From the NCBI RefSeq assembly GCF_007483665.1, contig NZ_VIQO01000023.1:245349-309348 (forward strand): a stretch of DNA of 64,000 nt, in the 5' to 3' direction. Origin of the DNA: Catellatospora sichuanensis (GTDB taxonomy: Bacteria > Actinomycetota > Actinomycetes > Mycobacteriales > Micromonosporaceae). Numbering within the stretch: position 1 is the first letter of the stretch; every line of letters begins with the position of its first letter. Made by a program: the position numbers and the translations under genes. The notes beneath the pieces were generated by a model. That model was given only the letters and a program-made list of their open reading frames with translations, did not search any database and had not been told where the DNA came from. Positions 58,039-64,000 of the stretch are shown here, piece by piece.

Positions 58039-58620
58039 TCAGGACCTGTCGGGCGCCCGCTGGTCCTGACCGGGCAGGTCGAGCGCCGTCCGCCGCCACG
58101 GCCCCGTGCCGGGCGCCTCGACGGTGAGCTCCAGCGCGTCGAGGACATTCACGAGCTGCAACGCACGCCCGGACACGAAAACCAGCTCCAGCCCGCCGAG
58201 CAGCCATGCCTCGATCAGCCCGCCGTCAACCATGGCGAGCCGGAAGTCGTGCTCCAGCACCCGCACCGCCGCCACGGTCGCGCCGAGCAGCACGTCCAGT
58301 TCGGCACGCGCGACGTCGGCCCAGGCGACCTCGCGCTCCGGGTCGTCCTGGTCGTCGGTGTCCGGAAGTGGGTCCCCGGCCAGCTCCTCACGGCTCACGA
58401 AGAGCCGGTCGAAGCCTGCGGCGGCGACCTCCAGCCGCTCGCCCGCGAACTCCAGCACCACCGGCAGCGTCGCGCACCGGTCGCCCTCGCCCACGTAGCA
58501 GAGCCCGCGCATCCGGGTCAGCCGGCGTCCGACCAGCGATCGCAGGTGGTCACCGTGCGCGCCGCGCAGACCGGCCACTGTCGTCACCGGCTCCGGCCGG
58601 TACCCGGCGATCCCCCACAC
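58039..58620 (-). CDS. Hypothetical protein
   Basis: 193 residues, soluble, no family recognised. The sequence alternates beta-like segments (LPVVLEFAGERLEVAAAGFD) with an acidic loop (PDTDDQDDPEREVAWADV) and ends in a helical-beta region. GTG 58620 lies seven bases after TAGCAT and has no ribosome site, fitting a leaderless mRNA. Coding character (GC at third positions) is strong over the whole frame. Confidence 0.7.
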   Translation of the reverse strand: MWGIAGYRPEPVTTVAGLRGAHGDHLRSLVGRRLTRMRGLCYVGEGDRCATLPVVLEFAGERLEVAAAGFDRLFVSREELAGDPLPDTDDQDDPEREVAWADVARAELDVLLGATVAAVRVLEHDFRLAMVDGGLIEAWLLGGLELVFVSGRALQLVNVLDALELTVEAPGTGPWRRTALDLPGQDQRAPDRS

Positions 58621-58766
58621 CGGCGCGATGCTACCGGCGGCCGTGCCGCCCGGCCGCGATCACCGGCGATGAGCCCCATCGGCGTCAGCCCGGCATGCGG
58701 CCGTCAACGATCGCCGTCGGCACGGCAAGTCGTGACCAGCGGTCGCCGTCGGCCGGCATGCCGTCA

Positions 58767-59204
58767 TCAGCGGTCGCGGTCGACCCGCGCCTCGACCGCG
58801 TCCAGCGCCGCACCAGCCGGCGCGGCGTCGGCGGGGGCCAGTCGTTCCACGATCGCGCGAATCTGCCGGAGCTGGTTCTTGATCTCTTCCTGCTCCTCGT
58901 GCTGGAACGCGTCGTTGTCGACGATGAGCTTGCTGGCGAAGTGTGCCGTGATCAGCGGGATCACGAACAGCACCATGACCGAGATCAGGAACCCGGCCAA
59001 GATCCGGCCCTGCCAGGTGAGCGGGTAGCTGTCGCCGTAGCCGACAGTCGAGGCGGTGACCACCGCCCACCAGACTGCGTCGCCCGGCGACTTACCGTCC
59101 TCGAACAGCCAGTAAAGGATGCCGGACACCAAGATCAGCAGCAGGTAGGTGAAAACCAGCGCCTTGGGCGAGTTGGTAAAGCGTTTGAGCAGGTTCACCG
59201 CCAC
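58767..59204 (-). CDS. Two-helix potassium channel
   Basis: About 145 residues. Two membrane helices (ALVFTYLLLILVSGILYW and ILAGFLISVMVLFVIPL) flank a pore loop with the K+ selectivity filter in TASTVGYGDSYPL. The C-terminal ~45 residues look like a coiled coil (DAFQHEEQEEIKNQLRQIRA) for assembly. A KcsA-type pore without a regulatory RCK domain. GTG 59204 is taken as start; GTG 59198 is equally possible and neither has a ribosome site. Imperfect direct repeats occur just past its stop. Confidence 0.88.
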   Translation of the reverse strand: MAVNLLKRFTNSPKALVFTYLLLILVSGILYWLFEDGKSPGDAVWWAVVTASTVGYGDSYPLTWQGRILAGFLISVMVLFVIPLITAHFASKLIVDNDAFQHEEQEEIKNQLRQIRAIVERLAPADAAPAGAALDAVEARVDRDR

Positions 59205-59289
59205 ATTGTGCAACCGCGCGCAACCCCGCGTCAGTGGCCGTCCGGACGGCGCTCCCAGCATCCGATCGGCTGGCCGCGAGGGCGCGGAA

Positions 59290-59312
59290 ATGTCGGTCCC
59301 GTCGATTAGAAT
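59290..59312 (+). promoter_or_regulatory. Candidate DNA-damage (PafBC/RecA-NDp type) promoter
   Basis: TGTCGGTC (59291-59298), eight bases, TAGAAT (59307-59312). The LexA-independent damage promoters of mycobacteria follow TTGTCRGTG-N8-TAGRNT; seven of the nine -35 bases and all -10 bases agree, with exact spacing. It is 42 bases before ATG 59355. Confidence 0.5.
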
Positions 59313-59354
59313 GTGTGTACGAAAAACAATCGCTGAGCTGCGAACGGAGCCGAC

Positions 59355-60017
59355 ATGCCCACCCCTCAAGCGACCGTCGCCGACACCCCCGCCAAGCCCC
59401 TGCTGCCCTACGCCACCCTGCTGGCGTTCACCCGCTACGTGGACCGCTCCGGCCCCGCCAAGGCGGCGTTCGTCGGCAAGCTGCGCAAGCAGCGCGAGAC
59501 CGGGCGCGGGTTCAACCCGCACAGCCGGCTGATCAAGGCCCTCAAGACCGACATCGACCAGCACACGCCCGGCACGCACCTGGTGGAGGTCAACGACGTC
59601 GTCGACCCCCGCTGGCAGCGGCTCTACGCGTCGCTGACCGCGGGCGCGGCCAGCTACCTGACGTCCATCGAGGGGCAGGGCTGCCGGCTCACGCAGACCA
59701 ACGACGCGCTGGCGATGATCGGCGACCTGCCGGTGCGCATCAGCGCCCATTTCGGGCTGCGCTACTCCGACGGCCGCAACGAGGCGGTGCGGCTGCACTT
59801 CGACGAGGAGCCGCCGACCGCTGACCTGATCATGGCGACGCTGCACCTGCTGCGGGCGAACATGGACCAGATCCTGCCGCACGCCGAGCCGGTGCTGGTC
59901 GACGTGCGCCGCGGCATCGCCTACCGGGGCGAGGCCGGCAAGGGGGCGGACGTGGACCGCTGGCTGACCGGCGAGGCGGCTGGCTTCGCCGCGATGTGGA
60001 ACGCCCCGCAGCACTGA
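59355..60017 (+). CDS. Hypothetical protein with damage-type promoter
   Basis: 220 residues, soluble, function not recognised. Conserved-looking segments are YATLLAFTRYVDRSGPAKAA, RGFNPHSRLIKALKTDIDQH and RISAHFGLRYSDGRNEAVRL. The last ~60 residues are helical and end in WLTGEAAGFAAMWNAPQH. GGAG six bases before the ATG and strong codon bias support a real gene. The promoter matches the PafBC damage motif, so a role in the DNA-damage response is possible but rests only on that site. Confidence 0.75.
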   Translation: MPTPQATVADTPAKPLLPYATLLAFTRYVDRSGPAKAAFVGKLRKQRETGRGFNPHSRLIKALKTDIDQHTPGTHLVEVNDVVDPRWQRLYASLTAGAASYLTSIEGQGCRLTQTNDALAMIGDLPVRISAHFGLRYSDGRNEAVRLHFDEEPPTADLIMATLHLLRANMDQILPHAEPVLVDVRRGIAYRGEAGKGADVDRWLTGEAAGFAAMWNAPQH

Positions 60018-60030
60018 TCGGTACGCACGG

Positions 60031-60095
60031 CGCCCCGGCCCGCGAGCTCGCGGGCCGGGGCGTTCATGTGTGACGGTCGCCCCCAACCGTCACAC
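60031..60095. terminator. Two adjacent hairpins between convergent genes
   Basis: A perfect 32-base palindrome occupies 60031-60062 (CGCCCCGGCCCGCGAG and its complement). A second hairpin is GTGTGACGGT (60068-60077), 8-nt loop, ACCGTCACAC (60086-60095). They fill the gap between the ends of the genes at 60017 and 60136. Confidence 0.75.
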
Positions 60096-60135
60096 TGCCT
60101 GAGCGCGACGGACGGCAGCGCTCAGACCGGGCTTC

Positions 60136-61523
<1,388 letters not shown>

Positions 61524-61527
<4 letters not shown>

Positions 61528-62420
61528 CCCTTGATCGCCCCTTGCATGATGCCTCCGATGATGTGCTTGCCCAGCGCCACGAAGACGATGAGCAACGGGA
61601 CCGTCGCGATGATCGTTCCGGTGAGCGACAGCGAGTAGTCCGTGATGTAACCGCTGGCCAGTGCGGACAGCGCGACCTGCACGGTCGGGTCCTCCGGCGT
61701 GAGCACGACCAGCGGCCAGAAGAAGTCGTTCCAGGCCGTCATGAAGGTGAGCATGCCGAGCACCGCCGCGGCCGGCTTCGACACCGGGAGCACCACGTGC
61801 CAGAAGATGCGCAGCGTGGTGCAGCCGTCGGCGCGGGCCGCCTCGATCAGCTCTGTCGGCACCGCCTCACCCAGGTACTGCGTCATGAAGAACACGCCGA
61901 ACGCGGTGACCAGGCCGGGCGCGATGACCGCATACATGGTGCCGGTCCACTCGATCTTGGCCATGAGCATGTACAGCGGGATGATGCCCAGCTGAGTCGG
62001 CACCATCATGGTCGCGATGACCATGACCAGCAGCGCGTTGCGGCCCTTGAAGGCCAGTTTCGCGAACGCGAACCCGGCCAGCGTGGAGAACAGCACCACG
62101 CTGATCGTGATCGCGCCCGCCACCATGAACGAGTTGGCCAGCGCCTTGGCGAAGTCGATCGTGCCGAAGGCCCGCTCGAGGTTCTCGAACAGGTTCGGGC
62201 CCAGCCCCAGCGGCGGCGGAACCTCGCCGAGGATGCCGTTGTCGTGCGAGCCCACGACGAACGACCAGTACAGCGGGAACGCCGAGAACAGCGCCAGTCC
62301 GGTCAGGGCGAGGTAGGTGAGCTTGCCGGGACGGCGCTCCACGAAGCCCTTGTAGCGTCGCGACGGCGCGGGCGCGTTGGCCCCGGCGGCGCGCTTCGGA
62401 CGGGTCAACGTGTCGGTCAT
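61524..62420 (-). CDS. Carbohydrate ABC transporter permease (MalG type)
   Basis: About 298 residues, six membrane helices. The EAA loop is ELIEAARADGCTTLRIFWHV, which contacts the shared ATPase. The N-terminal ~30 residues are cytosolic. ATG 62420 shares one base with the upstream permease stop (TGATG). An MsiK-type ATPase is not in the window, as usual for actinomycete sugar transporters that share one ATPase. Confidence 0.93.
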
Positions 62421-63319
62421 CAGGACCTCCGCAGGCGGCTGGTCAGGAAGTAGTTGATCGCCGCGACGATCACGATGATGCCGAACATCGCCCACGCCGC
62501 GGTCGAGGCGTAACCGAAGTCGAACCGCGAGAACGCCACCTCGTACAGGTACAGCGACAGCGTCTGGAACTGCCGGTCACTGCCACCCGTGACGCTCGCA
62601 CCGCCGAACAGCAGCGGCTCGGCCAGGACCTGCATACCACCGATCGTCGAGATGATCACCGTGAAGATGATCGTCGGACGGATCGCCGGAACCGTGATCC
62701 GCGTCAGCTGCTGGAAACTCGACGCGCCGTCGAGGGACGCGGCGTCGTAGAGGTCCTTGCTCACGGCCTGCATCGCGGCCAGGTAGATCAGCGCGTTGTA
62801 ACCCGTCCACCGCCAGATGATCATCACGGAGATCGCGATCTGCGACGACGCCGTCCCGGCCTGCCAGTCGATCCGGCCCAGACCCAACGTCTCCAGGATC
62901 CAGTTGACCAGGCCGTAGTCCTTGCCGAAGATCTGCCCGAAGATGATCGCCACCGCGGCCACCGACGTGATGTTGGGCAGCACCGCCGTCATCCGCCAGA
63001 ACGTCGGCGCCCGCAACCGCTGATTCAACACATGCGCCAACACCAAGGCCATCAGCAGCTGCGGAACCGTCGACAGCACCCAGATCTGGGCCGTGTTACG
63101 CAACGCGTTCCAGAAATACTCGTCAGCGAACAGATCCTTGTAGTTCTGCAGACCGATGAACGTATGCGTCTCGGCCAGCAGGCTCCACTCGTGCATGGAG
63201 ACCCACGCGGTGTACGCCAACGGGAAAATCCCGAACGCGGCGAAAAGGAAAAAGAAGGGCACGATGTACAGGTACGGCGAACCCTTGACGTCCAAGCGAT
63301 AGAGGAGGTTCTTCATCAT
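62420..63319 (-). CDS. Carbohydrate ABC transporter permease (MalF type)
   Basis: About 299 residues with six helices starting YLYIVPFFFLFAAFGIFPLA. The EAA loop is DLYDAASLDGASSFQQLTRI. Start taken at ATG 63319 (MMKNLLYRLDVKGSPY); the ribosome site is weak and GTG 63325 is possible. It lies 122 bases downstream of the binding-protein gene with a strong hairpin between them, and is directly coupled to the MalG-type gene. Confidence 0.92.
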   Translation of the reverse strand: MMKNLLYRLDVKGSPYLYIVPFFFLFAAFGIFPLAYTAWVSMHEWSLLAETHTFIGLQNYKDLFADEYFWNALRNTAQIWVLSTVPQLLMALVLAHVLNQRLRAPTFWRMTAVLPNITSVAAVAIIFGQIFGKDYGLVNWILETLGLGRIDWQAGTASSQIAISVMIIWRWTGYNALIYLAAMQAVSKDLYDAASLDGASSFQQLTRITVPAIRPTIIFTVIISTIGGMQVLAEPLLFGGASVTGGSDRQFQTLSLYLYEVAFSRFDFGYASTAAWAMFGIIVIVAAINYFLTSRLRRS

Positions 63320-63374
63320 CGGCACATCACTGTTCGAGTCGGCTTGCGCGGGTGCGTGTGAAGGCGGTGAAAGG

Positions 63375-63430
63375 GGCCGGTTCCCCGCCAACCGCGCCCT
63401 GAAGCGGCTGTTGACGGCGGGGAACCGGCC
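63375..63430 (-). promoter_or_regulatory. Intercistronic stem-loop between binding protein and permeases
   Basis: GGCCGGTTCCCCGCC (63375-63389) and GGCGGGGAACCGGCC (63416-63430) form a perfect 15-bp stem. In the operon's transcript it follows the solute-binding-protein stop by 11 bases. Such structures usually protect or partly terminate the message so that the binding protein is made in excess. Confidence 0.65.
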
Positions 63431-63441
63431 GGGGTGTCAGG

Positions 63442-64000
63442 TCACAGGAGGGCGTTGACGTCCTTGAGGGACTGCGTCCAGGCCTCGTCAGGCTTCTGCT
63501 TGCCCTGCTCCACACGGGTCAGACCATTCTGAATCGCCGTGTTGATGTCACCGGACTTCGGACCCATGTACTGCGGCACCATCGTCTTCACCGAGTTCGA
63601 GAAGATCTGACCCACCGGCGCGTTGTTGAAGAACGGGTTCTTGAAGTCCTTGATGACCGCCTCCTCGTACAGGGACACGGTCGACGGGAAGTTGCCCAGC
63701 GCACGGAACACCTTCGCCTGCTGCTCCGGAGCCACCAGCCACTTGGCCAGCTTCGCCGCCTCGGCCACGTTCTTGCCCTGCTTGGGCAGCGTCAGGAACG
63801 AACCACCCCAGTTACCGCCACCACCAGGAACCGCAGCAATATCCCACTTACCCGAAGAATCCTTCGCCTGCGACTGGATGTAGGCCATCATCCACGACGG
63901 GCACGCCAGGGTCACGAAGCTGCCCTTGGCCATACCGGCGTTCCAGTCAGCCGACCACGGCGCGATCTTCGCCGACAGGCCCTTGTTGATCGCATCGATC
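63442..64000 (-). CDS. Sugar ABC transporter solute-binding protein, C-terminal part (start outside window)
   Basis: The last ~185 residues of a cluster-B (MalE/CebE-type) binding protein; the frame is open to base 64000. Typical segments are APWSADWNAGMAKGSFVTLA, WDIAAVPGGGGNWGGSFLTL, AKLAKWLVAPEQQAKVFRAL and PQYMGPKSGDINTAIQNGLT. Lipoprotein signal and ligand-binding N-lobe lie outside the window. First known gene of the operon with two permeases and the GH1 enzyme; the substrate is probably a beta-glucoside. Confidence 0.93.
   Translation of the reverse strand, partial: IDAINKGLSAKIAPWSADWNAGMAKGSFVTLACPSWMMAYIQSQAKDSSGKWDIAAVPGGGGNWGGSFLTLPKQGKNVAEAAKLAKWLVAPEQQAKVFRALGNFPSTVSLYEEAVIKDFKNPFFNNAPVGQIFSNSVKTMVPQYMGPKSGDINTAIQNGLTRVEQGKQKPDEAWTQSLKDVNALL

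Noticed and set aside
58660..58790. Imperfect direct repeats around the end of the potassium channel gene (CAGCGGTCGCCGTCGGC-like)
   Set aside because: Only about three diverged copies of under 20 bases; consistent with local slippage and no evident function.
59300..59335. LexA (SOS) box upstream of the unknown gene at 59355
   Set aside because: The region GAATGTGTGTACGA lacks the inverted GAAC/GTTC half-sites; the PafBC-type pattern matches better.

Overview
The window is very GC-rich, uses GTG starts freely and has the spacing, small stress proteins and secreted multi-module hydrolases of a filamentous actinomycete. The gene content and several intergenic hairpin families point to a Micromonosporaceae-type organism (Catellatospora, Actinoplanes, Micromonospora and relatives); the genus cannot be settled from sequence alone. 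It looks chromosomal. I saw no IS element, prophage, CRISPR array, rRNA or tRNA gene.

Layout. 1-552 is the 3' end of argS. 646-18345 is a general-stress and signalling island: a SigB/SigF-type sigma factor, a STAS-HATPase fusion, a STAS anti-anti-sigma factor, an ANTAR-GAF-PAS-SpoIIE phosphatase, a response regulator, a giant multi-HAMP hybrid histidine kinase, a GAF-SpoIIE phosphatase, a MEDS-HATPase kinase, a CBS protein, a HAD-glycosyltransferase fusion and several small stress-type proteins. This is a dense set of partner-switching parts resembling the OsaA/OsaB/OsaC logic of Streptomyces. Between the hybrid kinase and the response regulator lies a chain of four overlapping, tandemly repeated mini-ORFs of 17-24 codons.

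18480-25799 holds two secreted wall hydrolases that share one C-terminal propeller-type repeat, arginine deiminase and a secreted peptidase. 25883-27316 is a short threonyl-tRNA synthetase paralogue preceded by what looks like a leaderless Thr-codon attenuator. 28440-30872 is lon under a perfect HAIR operator. 30942-36764 carries a cold-shock protein, a methyltransferase, an ATPase, a DUF5996 protein, a ClC channel and an M1 peptidase lipoprotein.

36784-45155 is a glycerol and dihydroxyacetone unit. glpF-glpK-glpD lie on the minus strand. PTS-driven dhaK-dhaL-ptsI diverges from dhaM-ptsH. Together they would take up glycerol, phosphorylate and oxidise it, and phosphorylate dihydroxyacetone from PEP through a dedicated EI-HPr-DhaM relay.

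45365-64000 is mostly carbohydrate biology: an aldo/keto reductase, an exported alpha/beta hydrolase, a GH87-type alpha-1,3-glucanase divergent from a GH99-type enzyme with shared upstream motifs, a discoidin-DUF1996 protein under a LacI-type operator, a potassium channel, an unknown gene with a DNA-damage-type promoter, and a GH1 beta-glucosidase at the end of a sugar ABC-transporter operon that runs off the window.

At least three families of long hairpins sit at gene 3' ends, mostly between convergent genes, and probably act as bidirectional terminators. Many genes have a -10-like hexamer exactly 6-7 nt before the start codon and no Shine-Dalgarno, which suggests leaderless mRNAs are common here.
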